From: M3007 sp044350425
GTDB taxonomy: Bacteria; Bacteroidota; Bacteroidia; Chitinophagales; Saprospiraceae
Direction of reading: 5' to 3'
Assembly (NCBI GenBank): GCA_044350425.1
Contig: JBILHS010000001.1
Location: 1 to 64,000, forward strand
DNA length: 64,000 nucleotides
Each line of letters starts with the position of its first letter. Position 1 is the first letter of the stretch. The notes under the pieces are model-generated. The model had not been told where the DNA came from and made no database searches. It saw only the letters and a program-made list of their open reading frames with translations. Both the position numbers and the translations under genes were made by a program. Below, piece by piece: positions 16,281 through 24,451 of this stretch.

Positions 16281-19200
16281 ATGAAAGGCATCGCAATCGC
16301 CACCCAACAACACCGCCTGCTTTCCTTTTTGCTGCCCGCTGTGCAGGCAGCAGGGATGACGCTAAGCCCCGACCGACTCATCCGGTTGCAGCGGTTATGG
16401 CAGTTGCTGCCTGACGAATGCTCGATGAATGCGATGCGGAATCAACTTTGCCCGATTTTTGCGACCGATGAGCGGCAACAGGATTTGTTTATAGATACTT
16501 TTGAGCGGATTGTGCGGGATAATTTGGAATTGCCAAGAGCCGAACCCGTCGCAGATTTGCCAAAAGAAACCAATACGGAAATAACTGAACCAGAAGATGC
16601 CGTCAAATCAGTAAATGACTCGATAACGCCCCAGCCTGCGAATCCGCCCTCTAATACACTTCAAAACAGCCAAAACCGCCGCCCTTTGGTTGCTGAATTG
16701 GACAGATGTACGGAGCCACCTTTTTCTTGGAATATTGCCCCCAAAGAAAATGATGCTGAAATAAACATTGGTGAAGGTTTTACCAAAACCCTGCTCCACT
16801 TGCGCCGCCGTGAATGGGCTGACTACACCGCCATAGATGTCTCTGAAACGATTAAGGCATCCGTAGTACAAGGCGGACTCCCAACCTTTCGTTATAAACG
16901 CCAAACACGGCCACCAGAATACTTACTTTTGGTCGAGCGGTTTTCCAGAAATGATCACCGTGCAGGGCTTTTTGACTATGTTTTTCAGGCACTTCGCGCC
17001 AATGAGGTTTTTGTAGAGCGTTTTTTCTACGATAGCGACCCGCGTATCAACCGCAACGAACAATATACTGCTGGATTGAACCTGCACGAATTGCGCAACC
17101 GCTTTCCCGATGCCCGTTTGGTCGTACTGGGTTCGGGACATCGCCTGCTCAGTCCGCGTACGGGTAAGTTGGCGGAGTGGACCTTGCCCCTTCAATCATG
17201 GCGAGTGCGTGCCCTTCTTACTCCTGTGCCACATGCGGAATGGGGTTACCAGGAAGGGCAATTAGGTGCCGCTTTTTTGTTATTACCCGCCTCGGTCGAA
17301 AGCCTTCAATATATCGCAGAATCGCCCGATGCTGGGGATGTTCAATATGAATTATTGCCAGATTACTTGCGCGAAATTGCTGAAAAGGAGCCGATAACTT
17401 TGCAAGAACCCATCATGCGGAGTTTACGGCAACATTTCGATTCCGGGATGTTGTGCTGGATTGCTGCTTGTGCAGTGTATCCCGCTCTACATTTCGAACT
17501 GACCTTGCAATTGGGTAAGGTGATTTCTACATCGCTTGGATATAATTTGGTCACTGCCGCAAATTTGTTGACTTTATCGCGCTTATCCTGGTTCACAAGC
17601 GGCAGGATTTCACTGCCTGTGCGCACCGACTTGATGAAGTATTTAGAGCAGCGACACCCAGAAAGACGCTTACTAGTGCTTGCATACCTGAGCAAACTCA
17701 TGGAAGACAACCCACCTAGTAATGAAAATAGTGTAGCGTATGCGGAGCACCGAGTGAATTTGGCAGTGCTGAAAGTCATGACAGGGGAAAAACCAGATGC
17801 AGAAACCGTGGCAGATTTGCGTGCAGTTGTGAAGCGCTTGGATAGAGAGGCTGGTTGGGGGGATTTTGTTTTGCCAGAGGTGTGGGAGGATATTTTTAAG
17901 GATATAGAACTTGAAACGACTCCTGTTCCACCCGAAATCGTGGCTCAGGGGGATCTTGCTATTCAGCAATACCTATTTGAACTTGGAAAGCAAAATATTC
18001 AAAGGCTATTTGAGGCCCAAATCATAGTTATCGGCGAAGGGGGGGCAGGAAAAACAACCCTTGTTCATAAACTTTTAGATAAAAACGCCCCAATGCCGCG
18101 TGATACTATTAGTACTAGAGGGATAGAGAAGACTGACTATAATTTCCTCGGAATCAATGGAGAAGAATATCGCGTAAGTATTACTGATTTTGGCGGTCAA
18201 GAAATATATAATACGACTCATCAATTCTTTTACAAAGAAAGAACATTGTATCTATTAGTTGAAAGTAGCAGGATTAATAATAATCAGGTAGTACAGTGGC
18301 TTGAATCAGTAGAAATTTATGGCAATGGTAGTCCTGTAATTTTAGTACACAACGAAGTAGGTGACTTATGGCAGGAAAATCACTATTTTAGAGAATTGCA
18401 ATTGCGTTTCCCATTTTTGAAAGAAGAACACCATGTAAATTTTATGAATGGGCGAGGATTGGACAAATTAACCCACTCAATTCAAAGCAATATTCAGAAA
18501 TTGCCCCAAATTGGCAGTGAAATACCTAAATCATGGGCAAACATTCGCAAATATCTCGAACAAATGGGATTAGAAAGACCCTATATTTCTTGGGGTGATT
18601 TCCTAAAAGCGTGTAACTACTTTATTGGCATCCTTGAAGCAAAAAACGCTGAAAGTATTGCCAATTATCTACATAACCTTGGCTCTATTTTATATTACCC
18701 TAACAATCAAATATTGAGTCGGGTAGTTATATTACAGCCGAATTGGGCTAGTAATGCGATATATGAAATTTTAAATAATGATTTTATTATACATAATAGA
18801 GGCCGATTTAATTTAAAAGATCTTGATAAAGCGATAGCAAGCAAAGAATGGAAAGAAATGAAACCCGAATTAATTGAGTTAATGAAATCGTTTGGAATAT
18901 GTTTTCAAATTGGGAAAAGTGATTCTTTTATAGTCCCACAATTGTTGCCACCTCATCCTTCCAGCGATTACCTTTGGAAGGAGGGGGACAATTTACAGAT
19001 GGAACTACACTATTTCTTTAAACCTACTAACCTTTTAAGCAGATTTATTGTAAGAAAACATAATGATATTGCAAAGGGCCAAAATTGGGTCTGGAGAAAA
19101 GGAGTCGTGCTTGATTGGAATCAAACTATGGCAGAAATAGTTGAATTCGATGATATTAAAATTAAAATCAGAATACAAGGTAAAGACTGCAAGGGCTTTT

Positions 19201-21359
19201 TAACATTAATTCTAAAGGCATTTGATGAGTTACATACCGAATTTAATGGCATAGAAGTTAAAAAACTAGTACCATGCAAATGTTCCGAATGCTCCAAATC
19301 AGCAAGGCCACATCTTTTTCACTATGAAATGTTGCTCAAAAGAATTGAACGTCATATTGAAAAAGTTCAATGTGATATATCTTTTGAAGATATCGCCATC
19401 AGATCTTTACTTGCCGATATTGAGGTTTCAAAAAGTGTTCAAAATCCACTTAAGGCATTTATTAGTTACTCAAAGCATGACATTGGTTATGTAAGAGAGT
19501 TCAGAAAACATATTCAACCATTAGTTCGCAACCATGAACTGTCATTTTTTGATGACAGCCAAATTTCACCAGAAGAAGAATGGTACAGCAGTATTAAAAT
19601 GGCTCTGGAATCAGCAGATATAATCTTCGTGCTGATTAGTGCTGACCATATTGCTTCAGATTACTTATGGGACGCTGAAATGAAGATCGCAATTCAACGC
19701 CATGAAATTGGGCTGACCAAAGTTATTCCAATTATATTAAGACCTTGTCAATGGAGAAATACAGTATTTGGGCAATTAAAAAGCTTGCCACTCAAGAATG
19801 AGGCTATTAGTAATGCAATTAATAAAGAGGAAGCTTGGATTAAAGTAATACAAGAAGTGCACAGCATTGTCAAGTTTAAAAGTGACAGTCCTATCGCCGT
19901 CAGGGAATTCCACGATAAGCCTAATTTCGCTCCTGGCGACAATGTCGAGGAATTCGTAGAGAGTCGGGAAAACAGCCAGGGCCAATTCGGCCTTTCGCAT
20001 CGCAAAGCACTAATCCTTCGTGTTTGGGAAAGCATCGTGGATTCGTTCAAAAACGGCACAATCATTCGCGGTTCTGTTCTCAGAAAAACCAAAGGTGGTT
20101 TGATTGTCGACTGCAACGGTCTCGAAACCTTCCTTCCTGGATCTCAAATCGACATTAAACCAGTATTGAATTACGATCAATATGTAGGTAAAATGATGGA
20201 GTTCAAAGTGGTACAGATCAATGAGGAACTCAAAAGTGCCGTGGTAAGTCATAAATCTTTGATTGAAAATGATCTTGCTGAACTGCGTGAGCAAATTCTT
20301 GCCGGCCTTGAAAAAGGTCAGCTATTAGTAGGAACCGTAAAGAACATCACAGATTTTGGTGCATTCATCGATCTAGGTGGAGTAGACGGGCTACTTTATA
20401 TCACTGATATTTCTTGGGGTCGTATTACTCACCCAACTGAATTAATTGCACTTAATCAGCGAATTAATGTGGTAGTGCTCGACTTTGACGCACAAAAGAA
20501 ACGTATCAGCCTCGGCTACAAGCAACTCACCCCACATCCTTGGGAATTATTGCAATCAGACCTGAGTGAAGGATCGATAGTTACTGGTAAAATAGTCCAA
20601 ATTGAAGACAACTATGCCTTTGTGGAAATCCAGCCTGGGATTGAAGGCTTAATCCATAAAAGTGAAATCACGTGGAATAACCCCAAAAGTGCAGTAGTTA
20701 AAAAATCTTTCAAAGTAGGGCAGGAAGTGAAAGCACGTATAATAAGTATTGACCGTGCCAATCATAAAATGGCACTTTCAGTAAAGCAGTTGACCAATGA
20801 TCCATGGCTCGACATCGAAAATCGTTTCCCTCTTGGCAGTCGACATGTTGGGACTGTAAAAAATATGACTAACTACGGCATCTTCGTTGAATTTGGAATT
20901 GGACTAAGTGGTATGGTCCACATAAGTGACCTTTCGTGGATAAAGCGTTATGGGCACCCAAGCGAATTCATCAAGCCTGGTGCTCTACTTGAGGTAGTCG
21001 TACTAGACATTGACCATGAAAAGCGGCAGATAAGCCTCGGTCACAAACAGATTATGGAAAACCCGTGGGATGCATTCAATAGCGTATTCACTGTTGGTTC
21101 ATATCACGAGGCTACTGTACTGAAACGCGATTACAAAGGTGCTACTTTTCAAATGCCACAAGGCATCGAAGCATTTGCTCCTGCCAAGCACATCCGCAAG
21201 GACGACCGCTCCTTGCTCGATGCTGGTGAAACAGTCACAGTGAAGGTCATTGAATTTAACATAGATGGCCGCCGTCTGCTCGTATCACACACCCGCTATC
21301 TTGAAGATTTGAAATACAAAGCGGAGGCAGCTGTTAAAGCTGAACGAGAAGTGAAATGA
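16281..21359 (+). CDS. vWA-like / ROC-COR GTPase / TIR / ribosomal-S1-like fusion protein
   Basis: 1692 residues in one uninterrupted frame. Residues 1-90: small helical domain. About 205-345: MoxR-associated vWA-like fold (LLLVERFSRNDHRAGLFDYV) lacking a clear DxSxS MIDAS. About 575-760: ROC GTPase with P-loop GEGGAGKTT (Lys591) and DFGGQE (Asp636); the NKxD position reads NEVGD. About 765-1045: COR domain (VVILQPNWASNAIYEIL) ending with a CKCSEC cluster. About 1054-1205: TIR domain (AFISYSKHD, catalytic-position Glu1133). Residues 1219-1692: the second half of S1 domain 1 (VEEFVESRENSQGQFGLSHR) and five further S1 domains starting near 1259, 1346, 1431, 1519 and 1605, aligning collinearly with Bacteroidota ribosomal protein S1 (RTKGG-like RKTKGG, FLPGSQIDIKP, ITDFGAFIDLGGVDGL). 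The GTPase probably gates TIR activity, and the S1 part may sense or bait. Base composition differs between segments. Confidence 0.9.
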   Translation: MKGIAIATQQHRLLSFLLPAVQAAGMTLSPDRLIRLQRLWQLLPDECSMNAMRNQLCPIFATDERQQDLFIDTFERIVRDNLELPRAEPVADLPKETNTEITEPEDAVKSVNDSITPQPANPPSNTLQNSQNRRPLVAELDRCTEPPFSWNIAPKENDAEINIGEGFTKTLLHLRRREWADYTAIDVSETIKASVVQGGLPTFRYKRQTRPPEYLLLVERFSRNDHRAGLFDYVFQALRANEVFVERFFYDSDPRINRNEQYTAGLNLHELRNRFPDARLVVLGSGHRLLSPRTGKLAEWTLPLQSWRVRALLTPVPHAEWGYQEGQLGAAFLLLPASVESLQYIAESPDAGDVQYELLPDYLREIAEKEPITLQEPIMRSLRQHFDSGMLCWIAACAVYPALHFELTLQLGKVISTSLGYNLVTAANLLTLSRLSWFTSGRISLPVRTDLMKYLEQRHPERRLLVLAYLSKLMEDNPPSNENSVAYAEHRVNLAVLKVMTGEKPDAETVADLRAVVKRLDREAGWGDFVLPEVWEDIFKDIELETTPVPPEIVAQGDLAIQQYLFELGKQNIQRLFEAQIIVIGEGGAGKTTLVHKLLDKNAPMPRDTISTRGIEKTDYNFLGINGEEYRVSITDFGGQEIYNTTHQFFYKERTLYLLVESSRINNNQVVQWLESVEIYGNGSPVILVHNEVGDLWQENHYFRELQLRFPFLKEEHHVNFMNGRGLDKLTHSIQSNIQKLPQIGSEIPKSWANIRKYLEQMGLERPYISWGDFLKACNYFIGILEAKNAESIANYLHNLGSILYYPNNQILSRVVILQPNWASNAIYEILNNDFIIHNRGRFNLKDLDKAIASKEWKEMKPELIELMKSFGICFQIGKSDSFIVPQLLPPHPSSDYLWKEGDNLQMELHYFFKPTNLLSRFIVRKHNDIAKGQNWVWRKGVVLDWNQTMAEIVEFDDIKIKIRIQGKDCKGFLTLILKAFDELHTEFNGIEVKKLVPCKCSECSKSARPHLFHYEMLLKRIERHIEKVQCDISFEDIAIRSLLADIEVSKSVQNPLKAFISYSKHDIGYVREFRKHIQPLVRNHELSFFDDSQISPEEEWYSSIKMALESADIIFVLISADHIASDYLWDAEMKIAIQRHEIGLTKVIPIILRPCQWRNTVFGQLKSLPLKNEAISNAINKEEAWIKVIQEVHSIVKFKSDSPIAVREFHDKPNFAPGDNVEEFVESRENSQGQFGLSHRKALILRVWESIVDSFKNGTIIRGSVLRKTKGGLIVDCNGLETFLPGSQIDIKPVLNYDQYVGKMMEFKVVQINEELKSAVVSHKSLIENDLAELREQILAGLEKGQLLVGTVKNITDFGAFIDLGGVDGLLYITDISWGRITHPTELIALNQRINVVVLDFDAQKKRISLGYKQLTPHPWELLQSDLSEGSIVTGKIVQIEDNYAFVEIQPGIEGLIHKSEITWNNPKSAVVKKSFKVGQEVKARIISIDRANHKMALSVKQLTNDPWLDIENRFPLGSRHVGTVKNMTNYGIFVEFGIGLSGMVHISDLSWIKRYGHPSEFIKPGALLEVVVLDIDHEKRQISLGHKQIMENPWDAFNSVFTVGSYHEATVLKRDYKGATFQMPQGIEAFAPAKHIRKDDRSLLDAGETVTVKVIEFNIDGRRLLVSHTRYLEDLKYKAEAAVKAEREVK

Positions 21360-21464
21360 TCAATAGTTTTGCTATTTTTGAAATGTTTGGTGTAAAGCCA
21401 TTGAAATTATAACTGTTATAAGAAATCTTGATAAAAACGACTCCCTCTTAGCTAAAATGTCCTC

Positions 21465-22136
21465 ATGCGCACTGTAAATATATTCATTTCCTACTCCCGA
21501 AAAGACTATGAGAAACTGCTCCCGTGTTTTGTCCAATTCCAAACCTTGCTAAAGACGGTGACATTTAACGGTGAAAAGCACAAGATATCCTATTGGTTTG
21601 ACCAAAATACAAGCCCTGGTGCGCAATGGGATGACTCAATAAAATGGAAGTTGAAATCAGCAGATGTAGTGCTTTTTTTTGTCACACCTAATTTTTTGGA
21701 GTCTGGCTATATTCAGACGTTCGAAATCCCATTGGCTTTGCAACGTCGGGAAGACAGCAAAATACATTTGATACCGGTTTTGATAGATACTTGCGATTAT
21801 ATCAACAGCAGTATCAACAACTTACAATTTATCCCCAATTACAAAGGCTATTTAAAGCCTCTTACCGAGTGGAAAAGCAAAAAGGATTTTTGGGAATTGG
21901 CACGTTTCGCTCTAAAAATCAGTATAATTAATTCCTTAAGTGGCCTTCCAAGCCCGTTTTATTTCAACAATGATCATCTGTCGGCTACAGATAAGAAAAA
22001 ACACATCCAATACTTCTCGCCGCCAGAAATTGCCAAATTGATGAAAGCAACCAGGAAGCGAAAATCAAAACCCAAACAAAAAACAGATTTGATTTCTAAA
22101 GCCAAAAAGGCACTGAGAAATATATTGAAATTTTAA
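21465..22136 (+). CDS. small TIR-domain protein with basic C-terminal tail
   Basis: 223 residues. The TIR domain spans about 4-150, with VNIFISYSRKDYEKL, KISYWFDQNTSPGAQWDDSI, ADVVLFFVTPNFLESGYI and catalytic-position Glu87 in QTFEIPLAL, so enzymatic competence is likely. The last 40 residues are strongly basic (KATRKRKSKPKQKTDL), unlike the other two TIR regions in the cluster, and could bind nucleic acid or acidic partners. It lies 105 bp after the large fusion gene on the same strand and closes the operon. It may be a diffusible TIR effector switched on through TIR-TIR contact with the fusion protein. Confidence 0.85.
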   Translation: MRTVNIFISYSRKDYEKLLPCFVQFQTLLKTVTFNGEKHKISYWFDQNTSPGAQWDDSIKWKLKSADVVLFFVTPNFLESGYIQTFEIPLALQRREDSKIHLIPVLIDTCDYINSSINNLQFIPNYKGYLKPLTEWKSKKDFWELARFALKISIINSLSGLPSPFYFNNDHLSATDKKKHIQYFSPPEIAKLMKATRKRKSKPKQKTDLISKAKKALRNILKF

Positions 22137-22291
22137 GATAAAAAATTCAGTGTATGAAATCCAATACCCCCCAATGAGCTTTCTTAACCACTACTGGCTC
22201 GGCTTATCTGATGCTGCTTCCTGCATACACCACAAGCTAACTTCGCACTTCAAAAAGCCATATATTTCTCGACCACGAAAACATATGCTTG

Positions 22292-22376
22292 CCAGGTATT
22301 TCCTCTAGCCAAACAAAGATTCCAAGCGCGGCGCTGGGCTTGGCATTGGGGGATAAGCAGGTAGGAAGATCAGGCG
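22292..22376. repeat. shortened relative of the 214-bp MITE-like element
   Basis: About 85 bp with the same termini as the 214-bp elements: left CCAGGTATTTCCT (compare CCAGGTCTTCCT) and right GGATAAGCAGGTAGGAAGAT followed by CAGG (compare GGTAAGCAAGGGGGAAGATCA). The centre is replaced by the palindrome CCAAGCGCGGCGCTGGGCTT plus GG. It lies 155 bp after the last gene of the second defence island. The relationship is by eye and the arms have diverged, so it is less certain than copies 1 and 2. The rest of the 22137-22598 gap holds the terminator at 22388-22430 and nothing else I can name. Confidence 0.5.
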
Positions 22377-22387
22377 AAACCAAAATT

Positions 22388-22430
22388 AAAAACAGCAGCC
22401 CCAATCAGCAAAACTGCCAATCGGGGCTGC
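22388..22430 (-). terminator. candidate terminator of the NarL-type regulator gene
   Basis: GCAGCCCC at 22395-22402 pairs with GGGGCTGC at 22423-22430. Read on the minus strand, the stem is followed by TGTTTTTAATTTT. It lies about 170 bp beyond the regulator stop, so it could also mark the end of a longer 3' UTR. Confidence 0.6.
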
Positions 22431-22598
22431 AAAAAAGGAATGGGCCTGAGCACACAAATATCCTGGCTGAAGGGGGGCCTAAATACTCGTTATAACCGGC
22501 TTTTGGTCCATTCCGGAGCGGCATGCTCGCCGTGAGTCATAGTGTCTGCCAATTGCTTTGATTGGCAAGTGTCTGTTGTTCAGAATTGTCCGTGTTTC

Positions 22599-23300
22599 TT
22601 AACGGTTGTTGCCCGCAATGCCTCGTTTCAATGCATAGCTGATCGCCTCTCCTTTAGAATTGACATGCAACTTGCGGTAAATGCCCTGAATGTGATTCTT
22701 TACCGTGTCTGTGCTGATAAAATGCTTGGCTGCGATCATTTTGTAGGACAACCCGTCCACCAACGCCTCAAGAATTTCTTGTTCCCGAGGCGTTAGTCCG
22801 GTGGAGAGGCCATCATCATCGCTTCCTATGGTTTTGTTGACTACAGCTGCCGCAGCGGCTGGAGCAATGGTTTGGTTCAAATGAAAGAACTGCAACACTT
22901 TTCTGGCAATGGCAGGGCTCATGGGAGACCCCCCTTTTTGTACCAGACGCACGCTGTCCACCAATTCATCCGGCCCTGATTTTTTCAGCAGGTATCCGGT
23001 GGCTCCATTCCGGAGCGCCTGAAAGATCCTGTCCTCTTCTTCACTCACCGTCAGCATAACGACCTGGGTGCCTGGAGAAACTTCCTTTACAACGGCCGTG
23101 GCTTCGATGCCGTTCATACCCGGCATATCAATGTCCATCAATACGACCTCTGGCTTTAATTCAGATACCGCCTCCCGCACTTTTGAACAATCAGAATAGG
23201 CTGCGATCACCTCCACATCAGGAGTAAATCGAAACAGATGCAACAGGCTTTCCCGGAAATCTCCGTTATCCTCGAAAATAATCAAACGCAATGGAGTCAT
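22599..23300 (-). CDS. NarL/LuxR-family response regulator
   Basis: 233 residues. The receiver domain (1-125) starts LRLIIFEDNGDFRESLLHLF, with phospho-acceptor Asp in VVLMDIDMPGMNGIEA and the Lys switch in GYLLKKSG. A spacer rich in Ala (APAAAAAVVN) precedes the C-terminal LuxR-type helix-turn-helix (GLTPREQEILEALVDG, then STDTVKNHIQGIYRKL). It would bind DNA as a dimer when phosphorylated. No histidine kinase lies next to it, so its partner is encoded elsewhere, and there is no evidence that it regulates the defence island on its left. The start is supported by the conserved beta-1 strand position. Confidence 0.92.
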   Translation of the reverse strand: MTPLRLIIFEDNGDFRESLLHLFRFTPDVEVIAAYSDCSKVREAVSELKPEVVLMDIDMPGMNGIEATAVVKEVSPGTQVVMLTVSEEEDRIFQALRNGATGYLLKKSGPDELVDSVRLVQKGGSPMSPAIARKVLQFFHLNQTIAPAAAAAVVNKTIGSDDDGLSTGLTPREQEILEALVDGLSYKMIAAKHFISTDTVKNHIQGIYRKLHVNSKGEAISYALKRGIAGNNR

Positions 23301-23405
23301 TGAAAGTAGTTGTTGGGATGTGCCTTGTTAAAGATGGATTATGCGACAAAGGTATGCCCGAAGGGATGGGTGTCAGAATAGGAAGTTCGTACTAATCCGC
23401 TGCAC

Positions 23406-23448
23406 CAAAAAGAATCGGGGTGTGCCGCAACTGCGGAACACCCCGATT
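23406..23448 (-). terminator. Rho-independent terminator of the L28-L33-DUF4295 operon
   Basis: On the minus strand AATCGGGGTGT pairs with ACACCCCGATT around an inner CCGCA/TGCGG stem, followed by CTTTTT. It lies about 40 bp after the DUF4295 stop codon. Confidence 0.85.
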
Positions 23449-23484
23449 TATATCCTGACAAATTACTGAAAATCAGTTGCTTGC

Positions 23485-23664
23485 TTATTTTGCGTCAGCA
23501 AAGAAGTCTTTCACTTTGTCTTTGTGAACGATCATTTGCTTGTAGGTGTAGCGGCCCGTTACCGGGTCTTTGACGGCTTTCACCACTTTGACATGGTCTT
23601 TGCCGGAGCCAGCGTTTGCTGCACGTTGTGCAACACGGGCGTTTTTAGAGACTTTCTTAGCCAT
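23485..23664 (-). CDS. DUF4295 family small basic protein
   Basis: 59 residues beginning MAKKVSKNARVAQRAANAGS and ending DKVKDFFADAK, with the conserved AVKDPVTGRYTYKQMIV middle. DUF4295 proteins occur almost only in Bacteroidota, directly after rpmB and rpmG, as here. The position and the strongly basic composition suggest a ribosome-associated protein, though no function has been established that I know of. It lies 34 bp after the L33 gene and just before the operon terminator. It is too short for most ORF cut-offs and easy to miss. Confidence 0.9.
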   Translation of the reverse strand: MAKKVSKNARVAQRAANAGSGKDHVKVVKAVKDPVTGRYTYKQMIVHKDKVKDFFADAK

Positions 23665-23698
23665 GGTATCTCAAATATTTGAGCAGTGAGTGAATGAA

Positions 23699-23887
23699 TT
23701 ACTTGATTTCGCGGTGAACCGTGTACTTACGCATGATGGGGTTGTATTTCTTCAACTCCATACGGTCAGGCGTATTCTTACGGTTTTTCTGCGTGATGTG
23801 GCGCGACGTGCCTGGCAGGCCGCTGTTTTTGTGCTCCGTGCATTCCAAAATAACCTGGATGCGGTTGCCTTTACTTTTCTTTGCCAT
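23699..23887 (-). CDS. rpmG: 50S ribosomal protein L33
   Basis: 62 residues, MAKKSKGNRIQVILECTEHK through NPIMRKYTVHREIK, matching L33 over its full length. This is the variant without the CxxC zinc pairs: only one Cys (ECTEHK) remains. It is a component of the large ribosomal subunit near the E site. The gene is the middle one of rpmB-rpmG-DUF4295, the standard order in the phylum. Confidence 0.97.
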   Translation of the reverse strand: MAKKSKGNRIQVILECTEHKNSGLPGTSRHITQKNRKNTPDRMELKKYNPIMRKYTVHREIK

Positions 23888-23958
23888 GATGCAATTTTTT
23901 ATTTTTCAATTCCGAAAAGATCGGAAAAAGGAAAATGTTGAAAGAGAATAAATGGAGT

Positions 23959-24219
23959 TTAACAGCCTTCTGGCATTGGGTAATACGTGATCTCGCCCTT
24001 TTTCTCCAGTTTTTGGATGTATTGGTAAATACCCAATTTGGAAATGGTGCGGATCGCGCTGGTACTTACCTTGAGCGTAATCCATTCATTCGTTTCCGGA
24101 ATGAAAAACTTTTTCGTCTGGAGGTTTGGATAAAAGCGACGGCGCGTCTTCGCGTTAGAGTGAGACACGTAGTTGCCTGTAACCGGCTTCTTACCCGTCA
24201 GATCGCAAATTCTTGACAT
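23959..24219 (-). CDS. rpmB: 50S ribosomal protein L28
   Basis: 86 residues, MSRICDLTGKKPVTGNYVSH with the conserved SNAKTRRRFYPNLQTKKFFI core and IRTISKLGIYQYIQKL, full length for L28. It is a large-subunit protein. It is the first gene of the small ribosomal operon and starts about 40 bp after the tRNA-Arg terminator, so its promoter must lie within or beside that short gap or transcription must read through. Confidence 0.97.
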   Translation of the reverse strand: MSRICDLTGKKPVTGNYVSHSNAKTRRRFYPNLQTKKFFIPETNEWITLKVSTSAIRTISKLGIYQYIQKLEKKGEITYYPMPEGC

Positions 24220-24260
24220 TGATCGATAAATTTAAGTGTTCTAATTGTTGTACTGCTTTT

Positions 24261-24296
24261 CAAAAAATGAGTGTGCAAGATAAATCTCGCACACTC
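24261..24296 (-). terminator. Rho-independent terminator of tRNA-Arg
   Basis: On the minus strand GAGTGTGC and GCACACTC form an 8-bp perfect stem with an inner GAGA/TCTT extension, followed by ATTTTTTG. It separates tRNA-Arg from rpmB. Confidence 0.8.
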
Positions 24297-24316
24297 AAAC
24301 ACTTAACAGTAGTGGG

Positions 24317-24389
24317 TGACTCCGAGAGGACTCGAACCTCTAACCTCCTGATCCGTAGTCAGGGACTCTATCCATTAAGCTACGGAGCC
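24317..24389 (-). tRNA. tRNA-Arg (anticodon ACG)
   Basis: 73 nt on the minus strand. The acceptor GGCTCCG pairs with CGGAGTC, the anticodon arm is CCTGA-CTACGGA-TCAGG with ACG, and the T arm AGAGGTTCGAGTCCTCT. The ACG anticodon implies editing to ICG by TadA. No CCA is encoded. Confidence 0.95.
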
Positions 24390-24451
24390 ATTCCTGTTGG
24401 TTTTCGGGCGGCAAAGGTAAAACTACTCGGATGTAAAATCCAAACTAGAAT

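Noticed and set aside
19890..21359. The S1 segment being the housekeeping rpsA joined by mistake
   Set aside because: It lacks the N-terminal S2-binding part, is in frame with the TIR and shows no stop or start between them. An assembly error cannot be fully excluded without reads, so a check is listed in the finding.
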